This document shows positions 7,724-15,313 of a stretch of DNA of 35,018 bases, one piece after another. Numbering within the stretch: the first letter of the stretch is position 1; the number at the start of each line of letters is the position of its first letter. This DNA comes from an uncultured Gammaproteobacteria bacterium (GTDB taxonomy: Bacteria; Pseudomonadota; Gammaproteobacteria; JAADHQ01): contig CAMYJD010000033.1 of the NCBI GenBank assembly GCA_947258655.1, positions 1-35,018 on the forward strand, in the 5' to 3' direction. The position numbers were made by a program, and so were the translations under genes. A model generated the notes under the pieces. That model was not told the origin of the DNA. It did no database searches and saw only the letters and a list, made by a program, of their open reading frames with translations.

Positions 7724-8992
7724 TCAGCCAAGATGTAACAACGGCGATGTGACGATAGTCAATCTGGCATATGCCTGGCGTAAGGCGTTTTCAACTTGTG
7801 CCGCGGTTGGTGCCTTGGCGAAAATAAAGCCCAGGTAGCTGTCACCCTCAGGAAGCGGAACAATTTCATAGCCTTCCCTGATACTGATTTCAATGTCCTC
7901 GATCCATTCCAGTTTACTGGCTTCGAGTATTCCCTCGACGCGTCGCAGCAGTCCGTGTTCCGTTGTCGGTATCATTAATACACCGGCGGCATGATGTGCA
8001 GCTTGCAAATCCAGCGCCATACCCGCGGCCTGGCGGATGACGATTTCTTCGAGTTCCATACCGGTCGCATAATTGATCAACTGTGCACATTGTCCGCCGA
8101 TGGTACGTGCGGCCATTTCCATGAACCAGACCTGATCGTCGTGTATACGCACTTCGGCATGCACGGGACCATGAACCAGGCCATAGGCCTGACAGGCCTG
8201 TTGCACAGCCTGATATATCTGTTCTTGCATCGCGCTGTCCAGTCTCGATGGCGTGATGTAATAGGTCTCCTCGAAAAACGGGCCTTCCATCAAATCGGGC
8301 TTGTCGAATAATGCCAGTGTCTGCAGGCGCCCCTTGTGCAACAGTCCTTCGTAGGCATATTCATAGCCCGGGACATAGGTCTCCAGCAGCACGTTACTGC
8401 GTTCTTCATCATCACCACCAGCATCGGCAAGTATGGCCTGCAGACGGCGGCAGGCCTGTTGCAGTTCTATCTCATTATTGACGCGCATGACACCACGACT
8501 GCCCGACATGGCCAGTGGCTTGATGACGCAGGGATAGGGCAGGGCGCTGACCGGATTGTCGATGAGGCGCTGCAGTTCATGTTTTTCAAATGCAGGGATA
8601 TGGACAGTGGATTGTGCCAGGCATGCACGGGCCAGATCCTTGCGGCGTGTATACTGGCTCGAGGACGGATCATTATGGATCAGGCCCAGCGACTTTGAAA
8701 CCTGGGCGGCCAACACAACGGTCAGATCGTCGGTGCCGAGCACGGTGGCAATGTTCCTGCCTTGCAGTTGTGTGACGATTTGGGCGGCAACATTCTGGTC
8801 ATTGAAATTGACATGGATGCCACTGGCTATGGCACTGACCAGGGAATATTTCCCCTGGGAGATGACGATGACACGTATGTCGAGCTTTTCGGCCGCGCGG
8901 ATATAAGGGCCGAGTCGATAACTACTGTGCGGGCTAATAAAAACAATACACGGGCGTGATGTCGACGCCCGCGTATGCTCTATATCATTCAA
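7724..8992 (-). CDS. ATP-grasp carboxylate-amine ligase, orphan
   Basis: A roughly 420-residue ATP-grasp enzyme. Visible features are an N-terminal Rossmann-like preATP-grasp region (FISPHSSYRLGPYIRAAEKL), then LGTDDLTVVLAA. The ATP-binding Lys lies in PYPCVIKPLAMSGSRGVMRV, acidic residues in LLETYVPGYEYAYEG, and metal ligands in HAEVRI and FMEMAARTIGGQ. Such ligases join a carboxylate to an amine through an acyl-phosphate. Relatives include L-amino acid ligases and PurK/PurT-like enzymes. The substrate is unknown. The frame opens with TTG at 8992; no in-frame ATG is obvious nearby, and the ATG at 8988 is out of frame. It lies 24 bp downstream of the HesB-like gene, probably in one operon. 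Confidence 0.82.
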   Translation of the reverse strand: MNDIEHTRASTSRPCIVFISPHSSYRLGPYIRAAEKLDIRVIVISQGKYSLVSAIASGIHVNFNDQNVAAQIVTQLQGRNIATVLGTDDLTVVLAAQVSKSLGLIHNDPSSSQYTRRKDLARACLAQSTVHIPAFEKHELQRLIDNPVSALPYPCVIKPLAMSGSRGVMRVNNEIELQQACRRLQAILADAGGDDEERSNVLLETYVPGYEYAYEGLLHKGRLQTLALFDKPDLMEGPFFEETYYITPSRLDSAMQEQIYQAVQQACQAYGLVHGPVHAEVRIHDDQVWFMEMAARTIGGQCAQLINYATGMELEEIVIRQAAGMALDLQAAHHAAGVLMIPTTEHGLLRRVEGILEASKLEWIEDIEISIREGYEIVPLPEGDSYLGFIFAKAPTAAQVENALRQAYARLTIVTSPLLHLG

Positions 8993-9016
8993 GAAATGGG
9001 ATTGATGCCGATGTTA

Positions 9017-9415
9017 TCAGGCGCAACCTCCACCACTGGCACCGCAGGCGCCGCAAGCGCCACTGCCACCAGTCGCGGCGAAGACATTATTGAAAACAAA
9101 GCTGGCACCGGTCGGTTTCTCGATATAGTCGACCTCGACACCTCTTAGGTAAGCCAATGCAACCGAATCGACATAGATCTTGAACCCGCCAAAATCCCTG
9201 ACCGTATCAAAATCGGTTTTACTGTCCGTGAATGTCATGCCATAGGTCATACCGCCGCAGCCACCACCGGAGACATAGATGCGGATCGCTTCGATATCTT
9301 CATCGGCATCGTCAAATAATGCGGCCATCTTTTCCTGAGCAAGCTGCGTCAAGCTGACATCGGTATCAGTCAGTGTCGTGTTGAATAGGTTTTCTGCTAA
9401 TGCTGCCTGGGACAT
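9017..9415 (-). CDS. HesB/IscA-family iron-sulfur carrier with atypical Cys tail
   Basis: A 132-residue A-type carrier-like protein. The start is ATG 9415, preceded by a strong GGAGG five bases upstream. Family features are the VSGGGCGGMTYGMTF motif with C53 and a preserved beta-rich core (GGFKIYVDSVALAYLRGVEVDYIE). Canonical IscA/ErpA proteins end with CGCG(x)SF. Here the C-terminus is Gly/Ala-rich with C121-GA-C124 and C131, so the CxC ligand pair is replaced by CxxC plus a third Cys. It may hold or deliver Fe-S clusters with altered geometry. It is divergent from the porin across a region with two Fur-like boxes, so iron control is plausible. It probably forms an operon with the ATP-grasp gene. 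Confidence 0.8.
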   Translation of the reverse strand: MSQAALAENLFNTTLTDTDVSLTQLAQEKMAALFDDADEDIEAIRIYVSGGGCGGMTYGMTFTDSKTDFDTVRDFGGFKIYVDSVALAYLRGVEVDYIEKPTGASFVFNNVFAATGGSGACGACGASGGGCA

Positions 9416-9649
9416 ACCCACCTCCAATTCATCAATATTAATATAATAATAACACCTGCCCGCATATCGTGCTAACCGATTAATATCCTTGTATTTGTAT
9501 GCCTTTTTACGCAGGACTGGTGCTTGTGGAGGGCTGCAACCAGCGCTTCGTCATATATCGTAGCGGCCATAGTCTGATGCGTTTGTCCCGGAATTATCAA
9601 GTCTCTGAGGCTATGTCTATCGAATATTAATACACTAAGATATTGTATT

Positions 9650-9664
9650 TGTTATTAATTATCA
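9650..9664. promoter_or_regulatory. Fur box-like site 1
   Basis: TGTTATT-A-ATTATCA matches 12 of 14 informative positions of the 7-1-7 Fur consensus TGATAAT-N-ATTATCA. The right half-site is exact. It lies about 175 bp before the porin start and about 235 bp before the HesB-like start, so it could serve either direction. Confidence 0.5.
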
Positions 9665-9739
9665 TAACGTGGTGTGTATGTGACGGAAGTGGGAAGAAGG
9701 CTTGATGATGCCCGCATTTAAGTCGATACTAAATCTAAA

Positions 9740-9756
9740 TGATAATGATTTGCATT
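9740..9756. promoter_or_regulatory. Fur box-like site 2
   Basis: TGATAAT-G-ATTTGCA at 9740-9754 matches 12 of 14 positions of the 7-1-7 Fur consensus, here with an exact left half-site. In the 19-bp alignment from 9741 it matches about 14 of 19. It lies about 85 bp before the porin start codon, a normal place for iron-dependent repression of a promoter. Confidence 0.6.
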
Positions 9757-9838
9757 AGTAATAATGTTATGAAATAATTCGTTGCATTAGAAATTAATCA
9801 AATACTTTTTAGCTGTAACTAACTGGAGAATTGTAATA

Positions 9839-11032
9839 ATGAAAACCCTGTCATCCGCAACCTTATTGCTGACCGCGCTGTCAGTTAATGTGAATGCTGC
9901 CGACACGCCTTCCCTGGATAAGATGTGGGAAAGTCAGCAACGTCAACAGCAACAGATCGAAAAGCTGAAAAAGGAAAACAAGCAGCTCGCCGAGCAGCTT
10001 GAAGTCAGCATGGACGCCATGGAAAAGAAAGATACCAAGATGGGACATGGTCATGGAGCGAAAGGTTCAACGTCCATCGGTGGTTATGGTGAACTGCATT
10101 TCAATAGTATTGAGGGCAAGGACAACGAAATCGATTTTCATCGCTTCGTATTGTTCTTCGGGCATGAGTTCACGGATGATATCCGTTTCTTCTCCGAGCT
10201 CGAACTGGAACACTCCCTGGCCGGTGAAGGCAAGGAAGGTGAAGTGGAGCTCGAGCAGGCCTATGTCGAAATGGATCTGACAGACAAGCATGCCGCCAAG
10301 GCCGGCCTGTTCCTGTTGCCGGTGGGAATTCTGAACGAAACCCATGAACCCGATACCTTCTATGGTGTGGAACGTAATCCGGTCGAAAAGGACATTATCC
10401 CGACCACATGGTGGGAGGCCGGCGTTGCATTGACGGGACAACTTGGTGCTGGACTCAGTTATGATCTGGCCTATACTTCCGGCCTGGCGACACCAACAAC
10501 AGGCAGTAACGCCTATAAAATCCGTAATGGCCGCCAGAAGGTCTCCGAGGCCAAGGCCAATGCCGGCGCGATTCTCGGTCGAATCAAATACACCGGTATT
10601 CCAGGCCTGGAACTGGCTGCCACGGTACAGCATCAGGCCGATCTGACCCAGGCTCAGGGTGCAGCCGGCACAAAAGCCAGTGCCAACCTGATTGAAACGC
10701 ATGCAGTCTATCAGAAAGGACCATTCGGTTTGCGTGCCCTGTATGCGCAATGGGATGTGGATGGCGCCGCAGCCGCAGCCGTTGGTCGTGACGAGCAGAG
10801 CGGCTGGTATGTTGAGCCTTCCTACAGGATTAACCAGAAACTGGGTGTGTTTGCCCGCTATAACAAGTGGGACAATAATGCCGGTGACTCGAATGCGACC
10901 GAGAAAAAGCAGACCAATGTCGGTGTCAATTACTGGCCGCATGAAAACGTTGTGCTCAAGCTCGATGTGCAGCGCCAGAGTGGCGCCACCGATAACGACG
11001 GCTTTAACCTGGGTGTCGGATACCAATTCTGA
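9839..11032 (+). CDS. Outer-membrane porin with N-terminal coiled coil and His-rich linker
   Basis: A 397-residue precursor. The signal peptide is cut after about residue 20 (SVNVNA|ADTP). Residues about 27-60 form a heptad-like, Gln/Lys/Glu-rich coiled coil, as in trimeric DcaP/OprO-type porins. A short HGHG segment follows, then a beta-barrel rich in alternating residues. The barrel contains GGYGELHFN, FHRFVLFFGHEF, ELELEHSLAGEG and GLFLLPVGILNETHEPDTFYGVERN. The protein ends YQF, the terminal aromatic expected for BAM insertion. GGAGAA lies eight bases before the ATG. Two Fur-like boxes upstream suggest iron repression. It is the first gene of a set with a flavinylated protein and a PepSY protein. 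It belongs to the phosphate-selective-porin-like clan; the substrate is unknown. Confidence 0.85.
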   Translation: MKTLSSATLLLTALSVNVNAADTPSLDKMWESQQRQQQQIEKLKKENKQLAEQLEVSMDAMEKKDTKMGHGHGAKGSTSIGGYGELHFNSIEGKDNEIDFHRFVLFFGHEFTDDIRFFSELELEHSLAGEGKEGEVELEQAYVEMDLTDKHAAKAGLFLLPVGILNETHEPDTFYGVERNPVEKDIIPTTWWEAGVALTGQLGAGLSYDLAYTSGLATPTTGSNAYKIRNGRQKVSEAKANAGAILGRIKYTGIPGLELAATVQHQADLTQAQGAAGTKASANLIETHAVYQKGPFGLRALYAQWDVDGAAAAAVGRDEQSGWYVEPSYRINQKLGVFARYNKWDNNAGDSNATEKKQTNVGVNYWPHENVVLKLDVQRQSGATDNDGFNLGVGYQF

Positions 11033-11045
11033 TTTGATGCCAGTA

Positions 11046-11080
11046 ACCGGGGGGAGTAAACTACTCCCCCCGGTTTTTTT
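11046..11080 (+). terminator. Strong intrinsic terminator after porin gene
   Basis: A 13-bp perfect stem pairs 11046-11058 (ACCGGGGGGAGTA) with 11062-11074, with a three-base loop. A seven-T run at 11074-11080 follows. The T run touches the ATG at 11081, so the downstream flavoprotein gene begins where this transcript should end. Confidence 0.93.
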
Positions 11081-11092
11081 ATGAGGTTGTCC

Positions 11093-11620
11093 ATGCGTTG
11101 GCCGTTGTTGTTTGCCCTGGTGATATACGCACTGATCCTGTCAGGCAGTCATGTATATGCACGCGGTGTTTACCAGGAGCCCGAGGCATTCCTGCAGGAA
11201 ACCTTTGCCAATGACGTTCCCAAGGCAGAAGTTGTGTGGGTTACGCGTTCGATACGTCCCGTAGTTGAAAAAATACTGGGTCACAAACCCAATGCACTAC
11301 GCATACGTTACTGGCGCAGGGAATCGCGTTCAGCGTGGATAATGGAAGAGATCGGCAAGGAAAAACCGATCACGACCGGTATCGTCGTCAGGGACGGCAA
11401 CATAGAGCGTGTCAAGGTACTGGTATTCAGGGAAAGCCGGGGCTGGGAGGTGCGTCATGATTTCTTTACTGATCAGTTCAAGGGCGCAACAATAAAATCC
11501 GATTATCTTCTCGACAAGCCGATCGATGGTATATCCGGGGCGACATTATCGGTGCGGGCACTGCGTAAGCTGGCCCGTCTTGCATTGTTTCTGGATCAGC
11601 ATGTCAGGACTAAAGAATGA
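11093..11620 (+). CDS. FMN-binding domain protein, predicted covalently flavinylated, exported
   Basis: The frame is open from ATG 11081, but that codon follows the terminator T run with no room for a ribosome binding site. I therefore prefer ATG 11093, which has TGAGG upstream (175 aa). The N-terminus is a signal peptide or anchor (WPLLFALVIYALILSGSHVYA). The key motif is DGISGATLS, the ApbE flavin-transferase target D-x-x-(S/T)-G-A-T. Its Thr (residue 155 from 11081, 151 from 11093) would carry FMN through a phosphoester bond. Such domains shuttle electrons outside the cytoplasm (relatives: RnfG, NqrC). Its stop overlaps the PepSY gene start (ATGA), so the two are coupled. No ApbE gene is in the window. 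Confidence 0.88.
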   Translation: MRWPLLFALVIYALILSGSHVYARGVYQEPEAFLQETFANDVPKAEVVWVTRSIRPVVEKILGHKPNALRIRYWRRESRSAWIMEEIGKEKPITTGIVVRDGNIERVKVLVFRESRGWEVRHDFFTDQFKGATIKSDYLLDKPIDGISGATLSVRALRKLARLALFLDQHVRTKE

Positions 11621-12408
11621 CAAGCAAGCGCAAACACCGATTACTCAGGTCGTTGTATATCTGGCATCGCTATGCCGGCATTAGCGCGGCATTGTTTGTC
11701 CTGATTCTGGCACTGACCGGCATCGCGCTCAATCATACCGAACGTCTGAATCTGGACAGTAGTTTTGTCGAGTCGGACTGGTTGCTGCAATGGTATGGAA
11801 TCGATGCCCCGGCACAGCAGCATGCCTATCAAGTGGGTGAGCACTGGTTGACCCATGTCGGTGACGGCCTCTACCTGGGTGAGCAACGCATCGACGGAAA
11901 TTACACGTTACCGGTCGGTGCATTGTCATTCCCGCATTTTATTGCTGTAGCGGTTGCAGGCAAGATCCTGTTGTTGACCTATGACGGAGAAGTCATAGAG
12001 CACCTTGGTGGTATGCAGGGCGTGCCTTCCGGTATGAACAAAATCGGTCTGCTGAAGGATGGCAGTATAGTTATCCAGGCGGCCCATGGTTATTACCTGA
12101 CCGATCGTGACTTTCTGAATTGGCATGAACAGGAGCAGGTAGTGGATGTGACATGGTCTGTCCCGGGCTCGGCTCCTGCGAGCCTGCTTGTCAGGGTTGC
12201 GCAGCTATATCGCAGTAATGAATTGCCTGTCGAAAGGGTCATGCTGGATCTGCATAGCGGCCGCCTGTTTGGCAGTTGGGGGCCATGGGTCATGGATGCA
12301 GCGGCCGTACTACTGGTTTTTCTGGCCCTGTCCGGTACCTGGTTATGGGCCAAGCAGCTCATACGTAAAAGGCAGCGTCGTCACAGTAAACATCCTGCTT
12401 CGCACTGA
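11617..12408 (+). CDS. PepSY-associated transmembrane protein, probable haem-b electron carrier
   Basis: A 263-residue membrane protein with an N-terminal segment YIWHRYAGISAALFVLILALTGIALNH. The His residues (H17, H40) flank the helix, the pattern of PepSY_TM proteins. A long periplasmic loop contains the PepSY-like VMLDLHSGRLFG. The C-terminal helix is WVMDAAAVLLVFLALSGTWLWA, followed by a basic cytoplasmic tail (RKRQRRHSK). Members of this family are partners of flavinylated FMN-binding proteins and of ferric-reductase systems. I infer that it passes electrons between the quinone pool or cytoplasm and the FMN protein encoded just upstream, which it overlaps by 4 nt. A terminator follows at 12463. 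Confidence 0.82.
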   Translation: MTSKRKHRLLRSLYIWHRYAGISAALFVLILALTGIALNHTERLNLDSSFVESDWLLQWYGIDAPAQQHAYQVGEHWLTHVGDGLYLGEQRIDGNYTLPVGALSFPHFIAVAVAGKILLLTYDGEVIEHLGGMQGVPSGMNKIGLLKDGSIVIQAAHGYYLTDRDFLNWHEQEQVVDVTWSVPGSAPASLLVRVAQLYRSNELPVERVMLDLHSGRLFGSWGPWVMDAAAVLLVFLALSGTWLWAKQLIRKRQRRHSKHPASH

Positions 12409-12462
12409 CAATAGCAAAATAATTAACCTACATTCATGCTTACGACGTGTTATGGATCATTG

Positions 12463-12488
12463 ATCCGCTATTTAGCGGATGGTTTTTT
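12463..12488 (+). terminator. Intrinsic terminator after PepSY gene
   Basis: ATCCGCTA at 12463-12470 pairs with TAGCGGAT at 12473-12480. GG and six T residues (12483-12488) follow. It ends the porin/FMN/PepSY transcription unit about 55 bp after the last stop codon. Confidence 0.85.
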
Positions 12489-12669
12489 ATGGTAATGGAG
12501 CTACAGTCGAGTTATCTCGATGAAAAATGAGCAATCTTTAATATCCCGGATTTTCGGTAGCGTAGAACATTCCCTGAAGGTCGTGGATAAAAGTACAGCA
12601 ACAGATCACGCATTGTCATAAGCTGTTCCAGCGTCTACAATCTCGCTCTATGCTTGCGGGAACAAACTT

Positions 12670-13401
12670 ATGTCCAGTCTTCTGAAAGGCTTTTATTTTT
12701 TTAGCAGTGGTATCGGCTTGATGTTCAAGCCCGGGATATTCCGCTATGCCATGTGGCCTTTAATCATTAACATCATCATATTCACGTTGTTTGGTGTCAT
12801 TGCCTATTATCAGTTCGAGGTTCTGTTGGAATGGATGCTGTCTTACCTGCCCGGGTGGTTGGACTGGTTGCGTTATATATTGTGGCCAATATTCGCACTG
12901 GCATTGGCATTGATATTCTTTTTTACTTTCGCGCTGGTTGCCGGTCTGGTCGCGGCGCCATTCAATGCGCCACTGGCTCATGCCGTTGAGCAGCGTCTGG
13001 GCAAGGTCTCTGCTGCAACTGGCGGTAGTGCGCCATTGATAAGGTCGGTACTACAATCCGTGCTCAGTGAGCTGCGCAAAATGCTTTATATCCTGTTGCG
13101 TGCACTGCCGTTATTACTGTTGTTTGTGATCCCGTTCGTTAATATCGCAGCCCCTTTTATATGGTTCGTGTTTGGCGCGTGGATGCTGACGATGGAGTAT
13201 GCGGATTATCCGATGGGTAATCATGAGCTTGACTTCAAGTCACAGCTGGGTTTCCTGAAACAACGGCGTGTCCTGTCGCTGGGATTTGGCGCTAGCGTCG
13301 CCCTGGCCCTGCTGGTGCCTGTGCTGAATTTGCTCGTCATGCCCGCGGCCGTGGCAGGCGCAACCAAGATGTGGGTAGAGGAATTTTCTGCCAGCAGTTA
13401 A
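12670..13401 (+). CDS. cysZ: CysZ/EI24-family membrane protein
   Basis: A 243-residue protein with about four to six membrane segments. The N-terminal GFYFFSSGIGLMFKPGIFRYAMWPLIINIIIF is characteristic of the CysZ/EI24 family, as are GLVAAPFNAPLAHAVEQRLG and the C-terminal ALLVPVLNLLVMPAAVAGATKMWVE. In E. coli CysZ is a sulfate/sulfite uptake channel feeding cysteine synthesis. E. coli CysZ is about 253 aa, close to this length. No other cysteine gene is adjacent, so the symbol is by family only. The start ATG 12670 agrees with the family N-terminus. The 261 bp upstream hold the previous terminator and otherwise nothing recognisable. Confidence 0.85.
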   Translation: MSSLLKGFYFFSSGIGLMFKPGIFRYAMWPLIINIIIFTLFGVIAYYQFEVLLEWMLSYLPGWLDWLRYILWPIFALALALIFFFTFALVAGLVAAPFNAPLAHAVEQRLGKVSAATGGSAPLIRSVLQSVLSELRKMLYILLRALPLLLLFVIPFVNIAAPFIWFVFGAWMLTMEYADYPMGNHELDFKSQLGFLKQRRVLSLGFGASVALALLVPVLNLLVMPAAVAGATKMWVEEFSASS

Positions 13402-13483
13402 TTGAAGTTTTTAAGCGGTTTGTATCATCATGATGGTGATGCAATTAATCCGTCCTTTTACTCTGTTCAACAAGGAGATGGAC

Positions 13484-14269
13484 ATGAAGATAAGACTGAT
13501 TTTATTATTTTCATTAGTGCTATTCAATTTCATGGCCAACGCAGCCGTCATCGGTAAGGAAGTTGAATACCGTCAGGGCGATACGCTGCTAAAGGGCTAC
13601 CTGGCTTATGATGACGCAACCACCACCAAGCGTCCCGGTGTCCTCGTCGTACACGAATGGTGGGGGCATAACGATTATGCGCGCAGGCGTGCACGCATGC
13701 TGGCCGAATTGGGTTATACGGCCCTGGCCGTGGATATGTACGGCGACGGTAAGCTGGCCGAACACCCGAAGGACGCCGGTAAATTCTCCAGTGCGGTAGG
13801 TGGTAACATGCCGCTGGCCAAGGCGCGCTTTCTGGCGGCGCTGGACTTTCTGCATAAACAGGCATCAGTCGATAGCCAGCGTACCGCGGCCATTGGTTAC
13901 TGTTTTGGTGGTGGCATCGTGTTAAATATGGCGCGCCTGGGTGTCGACATGGACGGCGTGGTCAGTTTCCATGGCAGCCTGAAGACGCAAAACCCGGCGC
14001 AAAAGGGCATGGTCAAGGCCGAGGTCCTGGTTCTCAACGGCGCTGCCGATCCGTTCGTCAAAGCGGAAGACATTGTCAATTTTGAAAAGGAAATGCAGGC
14101 CGCCGATGTGGAGTACCAGTTGATCAACTATCCAGGCGCGAAGCATGCTTTCACCAGTCCTGAGGCCGATGCCAATGGCAAAAAATTCAACCTGCCGTTG
14201 GCCTACAATCCTGTTGCCGATCGCAAATCCTGGCAGAGTATGCAGGAATTTTTCAGAAAGATTTTTTAG
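13484..14269 (+). CDS. Dienelactone hydrolase family protein, exported
   Basis: An alpha/beta hydrolase of 261 aa from ATG 13484, which sits six bases after AAGGAG. The earlier in-frame ATGs at 13430 and 13478 lack a ribosome binding site or fall inside it. Residues 1-20 are a signal peptide (LILLFSLVLFNFMANA|AV), so the enzyme is periplasmic. The dienelactone-hydrolase triad is visible as Cys140 in GYCFGGG, Asp189 in NGAADPFV and His221 in GAKHAFTSPEAD. VVHEWWGHNDYARRRA carries the family Glu. True dienelactone hydrolases are cytoplasmic and about 235 aa. Exported versions are common and their natural ester substrates are mostly unknown. Confidence 0.9.
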   Translation: MKIRLILLFSLVLFNFMANAAVIGKEVEYRQGDTLLKGYLAYDDATTTKRPGVLVVHEWWGHNDYARRRARMLAELGYTALAVDMYGDGKLAEHPKDAGKFSSAVGGNMPLAKARFLAALDFLHKQASVDSQRTAAIGYCFGGGIVLNMARLGVDMDGVVSFHGSLKTQNPAQKGMVKAEVLVLNGAADPFVKAEDIVNFEKEMQAADVEYQLINYPGAKHAFTSPEADANGKKFNLPLAYNPVADRKSWQSMQEFFRKIF

Positions 14270-14365
14270 CTGTCAGGATGATTGGGCAGGGAAGCCCGAT
14301 CGCTTCAGCGCATTTGCAGTTTCGACGATCCGGATTTGTCGGCACGCAGGTCCGTAATGCAGGGA

Positions 14366-14647
14366 TTATTTTTTTGCTTTTGGCGGGCTAAAGCCTGCGG
14401 AGCCGGCGAACTGGCCTTCATTGAACAGGAAGCCCAGCATGTGTTGCTCGATGAATTCGAGACTGCGGTGATCGGCGGTATTCAGGCCATTCTCGTTAAT
14501 CACCATGGTCAAATGATCAAGCCACTTGTTCCAGCCCTCTGCCGAAACCGATTCCAGGATCCTCGCGCCCAGCTCGCCCGGATGTGGCGCTGTTTCCATA
14601 GACTCGGCCTCTCGTTTCAGAACAACACATTCGATGATCTTTGCCAT
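14366..14647 (-). CDS. yggX: Fe(2+)-trafficking protein YggX
   Basis: A 93-residue protein that aligns by eye with E. coli YggX along its length. Shared features are an N-terminal Cys in IIECVVLKREAE (E. coli has TIFCTFLQREAE), PGELGARI, WNKWLDHLTMVINE-LN and MLGFLFNEGQF. YggX is a small cytoplasmic protein linked with protection of iron-sulfur clusters from oxidative damage and with iron movement. The usual partner MutY is not next to it here. It is downstream of hemJ on the same strand, 139 bp away, and may be read from the same transcript. Confidence 0.93.
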   Translation of the reverse strand: MAKIIECVVLKREAESMETAPHPGELGARILESVSAEGWNKWLDHLTMVINENGLNTADHRSLEFIEQHMLGFLFNEGQFAGSAGFSPPKAKK

Positions 14648-14786
14648 AGTGGGTACCTTGAAAAGTATAGGGTTGACAATAATGCCATTTTACCATGTTT
14701 TTGCCCCGGAAAAAGGTACAAGCAACAAGGAAAACGGGATAAATTACCGCTGGCATGTATTTCGCTGATGTTGTCCATGTGTCAGT

Positions 14787-15212
14787 TTAAAATGGTTTTA
14801 CGCTGGCGAGGATAATGATAGCGATCAATAGCAGTACCGGGAATTCGTTGAGCCAACGATAGAAGACATGGCTGTGGCGGTTACGATCATTGCGGAAGTC
14901 GATCAGCAACTTGCCGCAATAAATATGGTAAACAATGATGACGCCGACCAGTATCAGCTTGATCGCCAGCCAGTGCGAGTGCTGATAGGCGCTCCAGGCA
15001 TATTCGACCAGCATCCACACGCCGAGGATAACGGTGATAAGCGCTCCCGGGGTCATGATGCCGTAGAACAACTTGCGTTCCATGATCTTGAAGCGTTCGT
15101 TGCTGATTTCATCCTCGCTCATGGCATGGTAAACAAACAGCCTGGGCAGATAGAACAGGCCGGCGAACCAGGTCACCATGAAAATGATATGAAATGCTTT
15201 TACCCACAGCAT
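14787..15212 (-). CDS. hemJ: Protoporphyrinogen IX oxidase HemJ
   Basis: A 141-residue membrane protein of the HemJ (UPF0093) family, which oxidises protoporphyrinogen IX to protoporphyrin IX in haem synthesis. Family features are WVKAFHIIFMVTWFAGLFYLPRLFVYH with the conserved His8, MERKLFYGIMTPGALITVILG, HWLAIKLILVGVIIVYHIYCG, and RWLNEFPVLLLIAIIILASVKPF at the C-terminus. About four membrane helices are expected. AAGGAAATC precedes the ATG at a good distance. Its neighbours are a TlpA-like thioredoxin upstream and yggX downstream, so redox, iron and haem functions cluster here. Confidence 0.93.
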   Translation of the reverse strand: MLWVKAFHIIFMVTWFAGLFYLPRLFVYHAMSEDEISNERFKIMERKLFYGIMTPGALITVILGVWMLVEYAWSAYQHSHWLAIKLILVGVIIVYHIYCGKLLIDFRNDRNRHSHVFYRWLNEFPVLLLIAIIILASVKPF

Positions 15213-15313
15213 AATGATTTCCTTGTTACTGTTACTTTTAGTTTAAATTAGTCAATACGCCATGTCATTTCTTGCGATAACGACAAAATTCAAATCCTGA
15301 TTTCCGGGGCCTG

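Larger units (their letters stand above)
9416..9838. other. Divergent intergenic region, Fur-type control region
   Basis: A 423-base gap between the divergent HesB-like and porin genes. No open frame looks coding. The right half is AT-rich and contains two Fur-box-like sites listed separately. Core promoter elements could not be assigned with confidence. Confidence 0.5.

Noticed and set aside
10067-11026. 319-codon antisense frame across the porin gene
   Set aside because: A shadow of the porin's codon bias. The porin on the other strand has signal peptide, barrel pattern and C-terminal Phe.
14286-14309. GGGC/GCCC hairpin after the dienelactone hydrolase gene
   Set aside because: Short stem with a wobble pair and no following T run, so not supported as a terminator.
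14282-14815. 177-codon plus-strand frame over yggX
   Set aside because: Covers the antisense of YggX, which is conserved from end to end. The frame itself has no recognised motif.
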